Positions 25,167 to 32,948 of a DNA stretch of 45,462 bases are shown here, piece by piece. Both the position numbers and the translations under genes were made by a program. The first letter of the stretch is position 1. Each line of letters begins with the position of its first letter. Below the pieces are notes generated by a model, which was not told the DNA's origin, did no database searches, and saw nothing but the letters and a program-made list of their open reading frames with translations. Origin of the DNA: Planctomycetota bacterium (GTDB lineage: Bacteria > Planctomycetota > JAPUJT01); assembly GCA_027296055.1 (NCBI GenBank), contig JAPUJT010000006.1, forward strand, positions 1 to 45,462, read 5' to 3'.

Positions 25167-25710
25167 CCTTTTCCCCGTTATCGTTCACGCGGTTCGGACC
25201 ATCCGACCAGATGTCGAACTTGTGAGGGCGATGCATATCGTCCGTCTTTTCCGGTTTCTCGTCGTTCTCGACGTAGTGGTAGGGCCGGTCCCATGGATCG
25301 AAGATGTACTTCTTGACCTCGGGGTCGTCCTTCTCCTCGCGGCTTGCCATCCGGAATCCGGTAGGTCCCCCCTCCACGGCGATCCGCTCGTCCTGGAACT
25401 CGTGATAAGGAGAGTTGATTCCGCCGCCGCCCCCATCCACCCGATGCTTCCCGAAGAGGGCCTCGTACATCTTGGCGGCCGAGTCGGTACCGGGGGGGTC
25501 GTCAAACCCGGGGTAGAAGCCCTGGTCGGCGTGGTAGACCTCGAGCACCGTTGTAAAGTTCTGGATATCGCTCTTGGCGGCGGTTTCGTTCGCTCGGGTC
25601 CTGGCGTTCAAGAAGACCCTCGACAGGACGGCGATCAGGAAGACGATAATCGTGATGACGACAAGCAGCTCGATCAGCGTGAACGCCGAGCGCTTTCTCG
25701 ATGACCTCAT
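25141..25710 (-). CDS. GspG-like major pseudopilin
   Basis: 189 residues; first gene of the five-gene pseudopilin operon. RSAFTLIELLVVITIIVFLIAVL is the class III signal. SDIQNFTTVLEVYHADQGFYPG and the C-terminal FDIWSDGPNRVNDNGEKDD correspond to the helix-loop and the calcium-binding end of GspG. A Gly run (GGGGGIN) in the variable loop is unusual. ATG 25710 lies about 30 nt after the predicted transcription start and follows AAAGGGG; the longer frame from 25749 would begin in the promoter. Confidence 0.9.
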   Translation of the reverse strand: MRSSRKRSAFTLIELLVVITIIVFLIAVLSRVFLNARTRANETAAKSDIQNFTTVLEVYHADQGFYPGFDDPPGTDSAAKMYEALFGKHRVDGGGGGINSPYHEFQDERIAVEGGPTGFRMASREEKDDPEVKKYIFDPWDRPYHYVENDEKPEKTDDMHRPHKFDIWSDGPNRVNDNGEKDDVAPWNK

Positions 25711-25748
25711 AAGCACCCCTTTCGACGCTAATTCTTGCCCGGTGGCCA

Positions 25749-25754
25749 ATTATA
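25749..25754 (-). promoter_or_regulatory. -10 element of the five-gene pseudopilin operon
   Basis: Perfect TATAAT on the minus strand, about 40 bp before the ATG at 25710. The -35 is poor: CTTTGA lies 17 bp upstream, TTGATG 15 bp upstream. Confidence 0.5.
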
Positions 25755-25780
25755 GCGCGGCCATGCTCCCATCAAAGTGG

Positions 25781-26512
25781 CTAGCCAATGAGCCTCGGTA
25801 GGATGTCCCCCGACCTCCCCGCCAGGGAGTGGTGGGCGATCGCCGAGAGCGGTGTCCGCTCGGGGTTTACCTCGATGACGGTGGCGCCGGATTGCAGTGC
25901 GAGCCGGCAAAGAGAGGCGGCGGGTTCCACGACGCCGGAGGTCCCGGCCACGAGGAACAGATCGCAGCGATTCGAGGCCTCTGTGGCGGTCGTCAGGACG
26001 TCCGGGTCCAGGGACTCCCCGAACCAGACGACGTCCGGCCGCAGGGGCCCCCGGCAGGTGGAGCAATGGGGAGGATGCTCCGGGAGAGGCACCCGCCTGT
26101 CCTCATCGATTCCCCCACAGACCTCGCAACGAGTCCTCCAGATGTTGCCGTGGAGCTCTACCAGGCAACGACTCCCGGCCAGGCGGTGGAGCCCGTCAAT
26201 GTTCTGGGTGATCAGGGTGAACCCGGGAATGCTTCGCTCCCATTCCGCGAGGGCGCGATGCCCCGGGTTGGGATTGGCCGCGGCGATGATGGACCGCCGC
26301 CAGTCGTACCACTCCCAGACGAGCCTGGGGTCCTGGGCAAACGCCTCGGGCGTGGCGAGCTCCTCGGGTCGATGATCCTTCCAGAGACCCCCCGCACCCC
26401 GGAAGGTGGGGATACCGCTCTCGGCGGAGACCCGTGCGCCCGTGAGAACTGCGACGCTCTGCGCTCCTCGCGCCGCGTCCAGGATCTCTGCAGGGAGGAC
26501 CGTCTCCGTCAT
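25781..26512 (-). CDS. cobB: Sir2-family NAD-dependent protein deacylase (CobB-like)
   Basis: Removes acyl groups from lysine using NAD. 243 residues. NAD-binding VLTGARVSAESGIPTFRGAGG: the usual GAG(I/V)S is GARVS, so a conserved Gly is Arg. TQNIDGLH (102-109), catalytic His121 in ELHGN, and the zinc cysteines 129, 132, 150 and 153 are present. Tyr69 and Arg72 (WYDWRR) match the Y-x-x-R that gives class III sirtuins desuccinylase preference. The start overlaps the stop of the c-di-AMP synthase gene (ATGA), so the two are translationally coupled. Confidence 0.92.
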   Translation of the reverse strand: MTETVLPAEILDAARGAQSVAVLTGARVSAESGIPTFRGAGGLWKDHRPEELATPEAFAQDPRLVWEWYDWRRSIIAAANPNPGHRALAEWERSIPGFTLITQNIDGLHRLAGSRCLVELHGNIWRTRCEVCGGIDEDRRVPLPEHPPHCSTCRGPLRPDVVWFGESLDPDVLTTATEASNRCDLFLVAGTSGVVEPAASLCRLALQSGATVIEVNPERTPLSAIAHHSLAGRSGDILPRLIG

Positions 26513-29445
26513 CCAGGCGACGCCCTCCCTGCGTCCCGAGGAGGGGACGACTCGCCGCTCGAGGCAGGCGCGGAGGGGATTTTCTTCTGCTGGCCTTCGG
26601 CGAGCGCCTTCGCCTGCTCGAGGAGCTCGATCCTCTTCGCCAGGTGATCTACTCGCTCTCTGAGGAAGTCCTTCAAGATCACCTTGGCGCTCTTCTCGCT
26701 TTCACGGAACTTCTCGAGGGCCAGCTCCAGCTCCCCTGGCGGCTCGTCCGGAGGGTCTCCGACCCGCAGGGGGGGGTCCGATTCACTGAGATCCGCGCGC
26801 AGGTCAACGATTTTCTCCCGGGTTTGGTCCCGTGCTTCCTTGGCCTGGTCGACCGCGGGCACGAGGCGCTCTTCGATTAGGTTCGCCAGCCTCTTTCGGG
26901 CGTCTTTACTCGCAGGCGGCTCCTCCTCGAGGCTGGAACTTAGGCCTTTCAACCTCTGGTCGAGGAGCGAGTGCTCGTCCGGCAACGACAGGACCACTCT
27001 CTCGTACATCACCTCCGCCAGTACGATTTCCTTCTCGATCGAGGCCAGCTCCGTCTCGCGAAGCTCTCTCTGCTTCTTCGCGAGCTGCAGGTTGTAATCC
27101 GCCAGCGCGGGGAAGGGCGCCCCGTCATTCTCCTTCTCTCTCTCCTCGACCCTCTGTATCGCCACCTGGATCTGCCTCGCCTTCGCCGCCTTGTCGCCCA
27201 GCCCTCTTTCCAGCTCTCTCCACGGGACCGCGTGATCCTCGCTGGGAAACAGGGCAGCGATCCCCTCTAACCTCAGGAGAGGATCTTGTTCGAGGCCCAG
27301 GATGGCCTCCCTCCGCGTCTTCAGCGCCGCACTCAGATCCAGGTACCTCTCATCCAGCCGAGGCGCATTCGCTGCCTGCGTCAGACGCCCGAGCTTCTCC
27401 CGCTCCTCCTGGACGGACTCCTCCCGCCGGACCAGGGTGTTGCGGGCATCGATCACAGGGGCTAGATGCCCCTCGAGCTTTCCGATCCACTGGACCGTCT
27501 TGTCTTGCCATTCGGTGGTGCTGTCGATGTACCTCTGGAGGTGCCTCGCCGATTGGTCCCTGATTCCTCGAAGCAGCTCGGCATGCTCTCCCGCCTCATC
27601 CGCTATCTCCCCCTGGATCTTGGCCAATCTTGTCCTGGCGTCCTCGATGTCCTTCCTGCACGTCTCGAGATTCTTCCTGGCCCGGTCGAGGCGCGGGAGG
27701 TCGAGGGTCTTCAGGAACTGAGCCGTGTCCACGGTCTCCTGCTGCTCGATCTCTTTCACCTCATCCTTGACGTGGGACACACGGACGTTCGCCAGGCCTT
27801 CTACCTCCCCCCGGATGCGTTCCGCCTCTGCCACGATCGGCGGTGGTCCGCCGAACCCTATCGGAATCAGGATCGACTTGATCAGGTTGCCGCCCTGGTT
27901 CAACGCGATCCTCCGCATCGGCTCCGGAAGAACGAGAGTCACTCCCTCCCTGGCATACGATATCTGGTAATCTTCCTTGAGTTTCTCGATCACGATCTCG
28001 GGATTCGTCCTGCAGGTGGCGATCTGGGTCTGGAGGATCTCCCGGTCCTTCTCCAGGCAAACCAGGGGATCGTCCGGCTTCTTGAATTCTATGACCGGTC
28101 TCTGCGACTTGTAACCTGCGGGGAGACCCGATCCGACGTTCACCCACACGCCCACGCTGGTCTTGGGGATCACGGCGACGGTTCCGACGTGTAGCGTGAT
28201 CGGCTTTGCGCCCGGGTTGGCCTTGGAGCGATTCTCGCATATGGGACAGTCCTTTCGATGAACGCCCTCGTCCAGGATGACCCATTGGGGCATGCTCGTG
28301 TCGCCGTGGTGACGCAAGCCGAGCTCGCGGTGGGGATCGTGATCGTTCTTTCTCGGGGGACTATCCACGCGCACGTACCCATCCAGGTAGGTGGACTCCG
28401 AGAGGATCCCGAAGAGGATCTGATAGAGGCGGAAGTTCTTCCCCCTGATCGTGAGCGCACGGTTCCTCATCTCCTGCGGATCCAGAACGACGGTACTGCC
28501 GTCCTTCAAATCCTTCAGCGCGGACGGGTAGTCGCTCTCATGGAAAGAGATCGCGGCCGTGACGTCGAGATCCTGCACCTGGAAGGCCCAGATCCCCAGG
28601 GCGAGGACGAGGGCGGAGACCTTCCAGTGGAAGTTGGAGTAGATCGCCTTCGACAACCGGAACCGCTCCCGGCGCTGAACCCTCTTCATCCGGGCAACGA
28701 AGAGAGCCATCAGTTCGGACTGCAACTGCTTCTCGTCCGGGAACTTCAGCATCTTCCCGCTGTCGGCCAGGGAGACGCTCCCTCTCTCCTCGGAAACGAT
28801 CAGAACCGCAGCGTCCCTCTCCTCCGTGATCCCGAGGCCGGCCCGGTGCCGCGTGCCCACGCCTTCCCGCTTCAGCTCTATGGATTGCGATAGGGGGAGG
28901 ATGCACTTGGCCGCGATCAAGCGGCCGCCCTTGATCACTACCGCGCCATCATGAAGAGGGCTGGACGTGGGAAAGATGCTTTCCAGAAGGGGCGCCGAGA
29001 CCTGGCTGTCGAGAGGGACCCCGCTCCGTATGTAATCTTCCAGGGCGTCGTCCCTCTGGAGGACGATCAAGGCTCCGACCTTTTTCTCCGACAGGGCATA
29101 GCAGGCGCGGACGACCTCTTCGATGACCTTTCGCTCCTCCTCGCGCTGCTGCCGGAATCGGGCGCGCGCTCCCGTCCCGATCCTCGCCAGGGCCTCCCGG
29201 ATCTCCGGAGCGAAGAGGATCGCCAGCACCACGGCGCCGATACCGAAGATATCCACGCGGGTGAAGAGGCCCACGAGCCCGGATAGATTGAACTCCCGGG
29301 CGAGGAAGTAGATGACGATCAGGATGCCGATCCCGTAAGCGAGTCGGATCGCCCGCGTCTCGGCAAAGAGGAGTATCCCCCGGTACAGGATGTACCCCAG
29401 GAGGAGGACGTCGATGAGATCCTTGAGGATGAAGCCGAGGTGCAC
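26509..29445 (-). CDS. Diadenylate cyclase (CdaA-type) fused to YbbR-like and long coiled-coil regions
   Basis: 978 residues, GTG start with GGAGG upstream. Residues 1-85 hold three membrane helices as in CdaA. The DAC domain (about 100-245) has LHDGAVVI (DGA 166-168) and GTRHRAG (RHR 199-201), the ATP-binding and catalytic motifs of c-di-AMP synthases. A fourth helix, HWKVSALVLALGIWAF (273-288), looks like the N-terminus of YbbR/CdaR, normally a separate regulator. The outer part has a CPIC pair (400-403), then a Glu/Lys/Arg-rich region from about 560 to 960 that is mostly coiled coil. CdaA alone is about 270 residues. It lies between a metallopeptidase gene and a sirtuin gene. Confidence 0.85.
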   Translation of the reverse strand: MHLGFILKDLIDVLLLGYILYRGILLFAETRAIRLAYGIGILIVIYFLAREFNLSGLVGLFTRVDIFGIGAVVLAILFAPEIREALARIGTGARARFRQQREEERKVIEEVVRACYALSEKKVGALIVLQRDDALEDYIRSGVPLDSQVSAPLLESIFPTSSPLHDGAVVIKGGRLIAAKCILPLSQSIELKREGVGTRHRAGLGITEERDAAVLIVSEERGSVSLADSGKMLKFPDEKQLQSELMALFVARMKRVQRRERFRLSKAIYSNFHWKVSALVLALGIWAFQVQDLDVTAAISFHESDYPSALKDLKDGSTVVLDPQEMRNRALTIRGKNFRLYQILFGILSESTYLDGYVRVDSPPRKNDHDPHRELGLRHHGDTSMPQWVILDEGVHRKDCPICENRSKANPGAKPITLHVGTVAVIPKTSVGVWVNVGSGLPAGYKSQRPVIEFKKPDDPLVCLEKDREILQTQIATCRTNPEIVIEKLKEDYQISYAREGVTLVLPEPMRRIALNQGGNLIKSILIPIGFGGPPPIVAEAERIRGEVEGLANVRVSHVKDEVKEIEQQETVDTAQFLKTLDLPRLDRARKNLETCRKDIEDARTRLAKIQGEIADEAGEHAELLRGIRDQSARHLQRYIDSTTEWQDKTVQWIGKLEGHLAPVIDARNTLVRREESVQEEREKLGRLTQAANAPRLDERYLDLSAALKTRREAILGLEQDPLLRLEGIAALFPSEDHAVPWRELERGLGDKAAKARQIQVAIQRVEEREKENDGAPFPALADYNLQLAKKQRELRETELASIEKEIVLAEVMYERVVLSLPDEHSLLDQRLKGLSSSLEEEPPASKDARKRLANLIEERLVPAVDQAKEARDQTREKIVDLRADLSESDPPLRVGDPPDEPPGELELALEKFRESEKSAKVILKDFLRERVDHLAKRIELLEQAKALAEGQQKKIPSAPASSGESSPPRDAGRASPG

Positions 29446-29480
29446 GCTTCCTCCGGACCTACGCCCGCGCTAGAAGCGGG

Positions 29481-30530
29481 TCAGGGGAGGTACGAGTTGG
29501 TCAGAGTGTAGTTCGTGACCAGGGTGGTGGTAAAGGTTGCGAGGTCGAGGAGCTTCTTCTGGCTCTGCTCCCTCCTGACGGCGAGGCCCAGGACATCGGA
29601 GCGACTCACGATCTTGTCCAGCAGGTCCCGCACGACGGAGCGGTTCGCCTCGGTCCAGCCCCCGATCTTCTCCAGCAACGTCCTTCGGTTGACCCGGATG
29701 AGCTCCGACACGGGGAGCTTCCCGTTCTGCGCTCCGTTCAGCCGATGGCGGAAGAGGCGGCGGAGCTTGGGGTCGATATAGCCCTTGGCCCGCTTCCGGA
29801 AAGGCGCCGGGCTCGCCCCGAAGAACTCGCCCACGGTCTTCTTCAGCTGCTCCAACGGCAGGTGAAGGCGAGCCGGATCGCTCTTTTCCCTGGGCTTGCG
29901 CCGCCCGTACCGCTGCAAGGTGCGTCCGACATATTCCAGCTTCTCGAGAGCCCCCTTCTTGTTGCGGTATCGCACCTTCCAGCGCGAGCGTCGATCCACG
30001 AAGGTGGCCACCGTCTCCGCAAAGTCCTCGTCCGGGTGCTTCTGGGCGTAGTGATCCCCGTTGAGGTTCACGTAGTTCCGGCTCCACGGGTTCGACTTGA
30101 ACCGATCCCCCGCGGGATAGGTGCGGAAGAAGTCGCCTCGCACACCGAAGATTCGCCGGAACTCAGGCTCCTGATAGAGACGATGCGTATAGCAGAAGGC
30201 GTGACCGAACTCGTGTCGGAGCATGTCCATGATTTCGGCCTCCGAATGGACCTCTCCCGTTACCTCCCGGCGGATGTCCTGGAGGAGCGGGTCCGCATCA
30301 TAGAAGGCGAGGCCGACATTCGCTTGCCTGGTGACGCATCCGTAGAAGTCGCTGAGGTAGAAGTGGGGACGAAGGGAAATCTTCTCCCTTCGTATCTCTT
30401 TGCGGAGCCTGCTGATGCAATATTCCAGCCGGCTGCCGCGAATGGAGAGTCCGAGATCGCAAATCGGGGTCAGCAGGCGCTCATACTTCGCGGTATCATC
30501 CCCGAAGAGGATCCGGCGGGTCCTCCGCAT
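29481..30530 (-). CDS. Putative zinc metallopeptidase (HExxH)
   Basis: 349 residues. HEFGH (106-110) with a downstream HPDEDFAETVATFV (165-178) is the gluzincin-like layout 'HExxH...D/E-x-x-A-E-T-x-A' of the putative zinc-binding metallopeptidase group (Mx type). The C-terminal half is basic and helical with no known motif. There is no signal peptide, so it is probably cytoplasmic. ATG 30530 has GGAG 8 nt upstream. It is the first gene of the operon with the c-di-AMP synthase fusion and sirtuin, 35 bp before the former. Substrate unknown. Confidence 0.65.
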   Translation of the reverse strand: MRRTRRILFGDDTAKYERLLTPICDLGLSIRGSRLEYCISRLRKEIRREKISLRPHFYLSDFYGCVTRQANVGLAFYDADPLLQDIRREVTGEVHSEAEIMDMLRHEFGHAFCYTHRLYQEPEFRRIFGVRGDFFRTYPAGDRFKSNPWSRNYVNLNGDHYAQKHPDEDFAETVATFVDRRSRWKVRYRNKKGALEKLEYVGRTLQRYGRRKPREKSDPARLHLPLEQLKKTVGEFFGASPAPFRKRAKGYIDPKLRRLFRHRLNGAQNGKLPVSELIRVNRRTLLEKIGGWTEANRSVVRDLLDKIVSRSDVLGLAVRREQSQKKLLDLATFTTTLVTNYTLTNSYLP

Positions 30531-30656
30531 CTCTATAGCTCCAAGTTGTTTAGAGTCCGACGGACCCGGCTCTCGCCCGGGCCCACGGCATGCATTCCCC
30601 GGAGACCTGGGGTGTGTGACACCGATCTCCGGCGGGACGATGCAAATATATCAAGG

Positions 30657-30665
30657 TTATCCACA
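30657..30665 (+). promoter_or_regulatory. Perfect DnaA box in an AT-rich gap
   Basis: TTATCCACA, the strict E. coli consensus, sits in an AT-rich patch (about 30640-30710) between comF and the metallopeptidase gene. Only one perfect box is seen, and no dnaA or oriC genes are near, so a regulatory site is likelier than an origin. Confidence 0.5.
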
Positions 30666-30727
30666 AAAGTCTACGGCCTCTATATAACCGCTGTTATTGC
30701 AATGGGTTATAGTCTACGCTCGCCGAC

Positions 30728-31477
30728 CTACCTTGCCACGACGGCCCCTGTGACAGTTCCCGCCCCCCCTTGTCGGAGGGCCAGGGCGCATTGAGACAGC
30801 GTCGCCCCGGTCGAGAGGACGTCGTCCACGATGAGGATTGTAGCCCCGGAGAGGCCACGTGATCGGGGGGCGAAGGCATCCCTGACATTTCGAGCTCGCG
30901 GCCCCACTCCGCCGAGACGACTCTGAGGTAATGTCGGGCGGGTCCTGCGAATTGCTCGACGTCTGCAGGAGACACCGAGATCTCGAGCGACGACATCGGC
31001 GAGGAGCTCGGCCTGGTTGTAGCCCCGCGCCATTCGCCGCCTCCAGTGGAGTGGGACCGGGACGACGATGGAGGGACGGACAGACGCGGCGCGGACGGTC
31101 GCCCCGATCAGGCGCCCCAGAGGGAACGCCAGGGATCGCTCGCCCCGGAACTTCAGGCGATGAATGAGGTCTCGAACGCTTCCCTCGTAGCTGGCCGCGG
31201 CGAGGACTCCTTCGAGGCGCCTGAGGGCGGGAGGACACCGCGAGCAGGCCGACCGGCCGTCCAGGTGAGGTCCCAGTCGCCGGGCGCAGCGAGGGCAGGC
31301 CGGCCCGCTTCGTCCGGGAAGAGTCTGGACGCAGGCAGCACAGAAATCTCCCTCACGCCTCGTCGCGATTCCGCACACCGCGCAGGACGGAGGGTAGATC
31401 AGGTCGACAAAAGATCGGCCTATTCGGGACGCCAGGGTCGTGATCGGGCGGGATTCCAGCTCCACGAATCCTTCCAC
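30728..31477 (-). CDS. comF: ComF family phosphoribosyltransferase-like protein
   Basis: Required for DNA uptake across the inner membrane in transformable bacteria. 249 residues. An N-terminal zinc-ribbon-like part has CAVC, CAAC, CPRC and CSRC pairs. LKFRGERSLAFPLG, VVPVPLHWRRRMARGYNQAELLA and the phosphoribosyl-binding VDDVLSTGATL follow. The start is GTG 31477; no good ribosome binding site is visible, so the exact start is uncertain. It is driven by a strong promoter at 31512-31539 and transcribed away from the outer-membrane barrel gene. Confidence 0.92.
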   Translation of the reverse strand: MEGFVELESRPITTLASRIGRSFVDLIYPPSCAVCGIATRREGDFCAACVQTLPGRSGPACPRCARRLGPHLDGRSACSRCPPALRRLEGVLAAASYEGSVRDLIHRLKFRGERSLAFPLGRLIGATVRAASVRPSIVVPVPLHWRRRMARGYNQAELLADVVARDLGVSCRRRAIRRTRPTLPQSRLGGVGPRARNVRDAFAPRSRGLSGATILIVDDVLSTGATLSQCALALRQGGAGTVTGAVVAR

Positions 31478-31511
31478 GCGGAGCGCGGCCTTTTTCGGGG
31501 AGTCCAGATCG

Positions 31512-31539
31512 AGTATAGAGGTGAGCCCGAGCCTGTCAA
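31512..31539 (-). promoter_or_regulatory. comF promoter
   Basis: Minus strand -35 TTGACA (31539-31534), 16-bp spacer, -10 TATACT (31517-31512). About 30 bp before the GTG start of comF and divergent from the barrel gene. Confidence 0.55.
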
Positions 31540-31564
31540 CGGAAGCCTATTGCGAGCTAGAGGA

Positions 31565-32779
31565 ATGAGAGTTCCGAGCGCCCTGACCTTGCTCTTCTCG
31601 ATTCTCATCGGGGGACCTCTCGCCGCGCAGGAGGGATTCCGCACCGAGACAGTCGATGACAGGCCATGGACCTACTCCGACGTCCACTTCCTCGACGTCC
31701 TCACCTATCTTCCCCCGGAGGATTGGGAGGACGCATGGACGGCCACACGCAACGGGGCGCGACTTTCCGTCGGAAGCGTTCGCACGAACGAATTCTATCT
31801 CGACCACCGGCTCAAGATGGAGGCCGACTACGGCAAGTGGCTGCACTTCCGATTCCAGGTCTTTCAGATGGAGGACTTCGACTCCCGCTTCACACGGATC
31901 CTGAGCGGGGGAGACATCGATCTCACGGATCGCGTGACCGTCGGCGCCTTCACCACGCTCCTTCCGAACAAGGAGCAGATGGACATCGGCTATTTCCTCG
32001 GTTACACAGTGGACCGGACGAACTACCTGTCCCTGTCCCTCCTCCAGGTCGATGCCCTCTTCAACGAGAAGAACGAATCGGGCGATCGCCTGACCGGGTC
32101 CCCGTACACGCTGAAACTGCAGGGGAGCCTCCGCCCCGTCGACAACTGGGTCTTCTCGTTTCGCGTCGGACGGGATTTTCCACTGCGGCTCGAGTTCGGG
32201 GACGACGGTTTCGATTTCCGTCACCAGAAGTACTTCTATCGGTCCAGGCTCTCCGGCAAGCTATCGGACCGGTGGACCATGGTGATGCGCCTGGAGGGGG
32301 AGAACGGCACGAGGGAACGGGATTACGATCTGGCGGGAAATCCCGATGAGATGGAGCAGGAGAGGGACCATTTCCGGTTTCGCTGGGAGTTCACTCACGA
32401 GCTGCGCAAGAGGCTCACCGCCACGATCGGATTCGACTACTTCTATCTCTATGAAGCCACCCTCTTCGTCAACGATCCCGCCGAGACCGAGCGGATCCTC
32501 TTCCGGGAGGCCACCGTGTTCGGAGGGCTGCGGATCCCGCTTCCCTTCACCGACCGGTCGTCGTTCCTTCCGTCACTCTACGTCAGCCGATTCGACGATG
32601 ACGATCAGTTCCCGAACGACCGCGGAAGAACCGACGAACAGGTAGGAATCCGGACCAAGCTGGGCACCGCCATCGATTATGTCGTGAGCGACCGTGCCCG
32701 CTTGCTCCTGAACGCGACGTTTCGTCTCGACAGATTCAAGTTCGGGGGCGGAAATGTCCAGGCCATGTTCACCTTCTAG
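31565..32779 (+). CDS. Putative outer-membrane beta-barrel protein
   Basis: 404 residues. The signal peptide MRVPSALTLLFSILIGGPLAAQ is followed by a run of alternating amphipathic strands rich in Tyr/Phe/Arg (RFRQVFQMEDF, NWVFSFRVGRDFPL, TATIGFDYFYLYEAT). The C-terminus ends in MFTF, and a terminal Phe is the BAM recognition signature of outer-membrane barrels. The number of strands cannot be counted reliably by eye; 14-16 is plausible. ATG 31565 has only a weak site; an in-frame TTG at 31550 with GGAAG upstream is an alternative start. A much longer frame upstream is a shadow of comF. Confidence 0.7.
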   Translation: MRVPSALTLLFSILIGGPLAAQEGFRTETVDDRPWTYSDVHFLDVLTYLPPEDWEDAWTATRNGARLSVGSVRTNEFYLDHRLKMEADYGKWLHFRFQVFQMEDFDSRFTRILSGGDIDLTDRVTVGAFTTLLPNKEQMDIGYFLGYTVDRTNYLSLSLLQVDALFNEKNESGDRLTGSPYTLKLQGSLRPVDNWVFSFRVGRDFPLRLEFGDDGFDFRHQKYFYRSRLSGKLSDRWTMVMRLEGENGTRERDYDLAGNPDEMEQERDHFRFRWEFTHELRKRLTATIGFDYFYLYEATLFVNDPAETERILFREATVFGGLRIPLPFTDRSSFLPSLYVSRFDDDDQFPNDRGRTDEQVGIRTKLGTAIDYVVSDRARLLLNATFRLDRFKFGGGNVQAMFTF

Positions 32780-32809
32780 GGCCTCCGACCCCTTTGTTTG
32801 CGATCCTTC

Positions 32810-32838
32810 TTGAAGCGCCTCGCCCGGCGCGCTATCAT
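32810..32838 (+). promoter_or_regulatory. tRNA promoter
   Basis: -35 TTGAAG (32810-32815), 17-bp spacer, -10 TATCAT (32833-32838), ending 24 bp before the tRNA 5' end. Confidence 0.5.
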
Positions 32839-32862
32839 GGCCTCCCCCTCCAGTGGAGGTGA

Positions 32863-32936
32863 GGCGGTGTAGCTCAGCTGGTTAGAGCAGCGGACTCATA
32901 AGCCGCAGGTCGTAGGTTCGAATCCTACCACCGCTA
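32863..32936 (+). tRNA. tRNA with CAU anticodon (Met or Ile2)
   Basis: Cloverleaf by eye: acceptor GGCGGTG/CACCGCT (with a G-U at 1-72), TA, D-arm GCTC...GAGC, anticodon loop CTCATAA with CAT at 32897-32899, T-arm GTAGG-TTCGAAT-CCTAC, discriminator A. The anticodon stem GCGGA/GCCGC has an A-G pair at 31-39. CCA is not encoded (the next bases are CCCA). The first pair rules out the initiator type, so it is elongator Met or the Ile2 acceptor modified by TilS; sequence alone does not decide. Confidence 0.95.
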
Positions 32937-32948
32937 CCCACAATAACG

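Noticed and set aside
30640..30720. Replication origin at the AT-rich patch with a DnaA box
   Set aside because: Only one strict box and no dnaA, dnaN, gidA or parAB nearby; more likely regulatory.
31046..31564. N-terminal extension of the barrel protein from 31046
   Set aside because: It is the antisense shadow of comF; the signal peptide begins at 31565 (or 31550).
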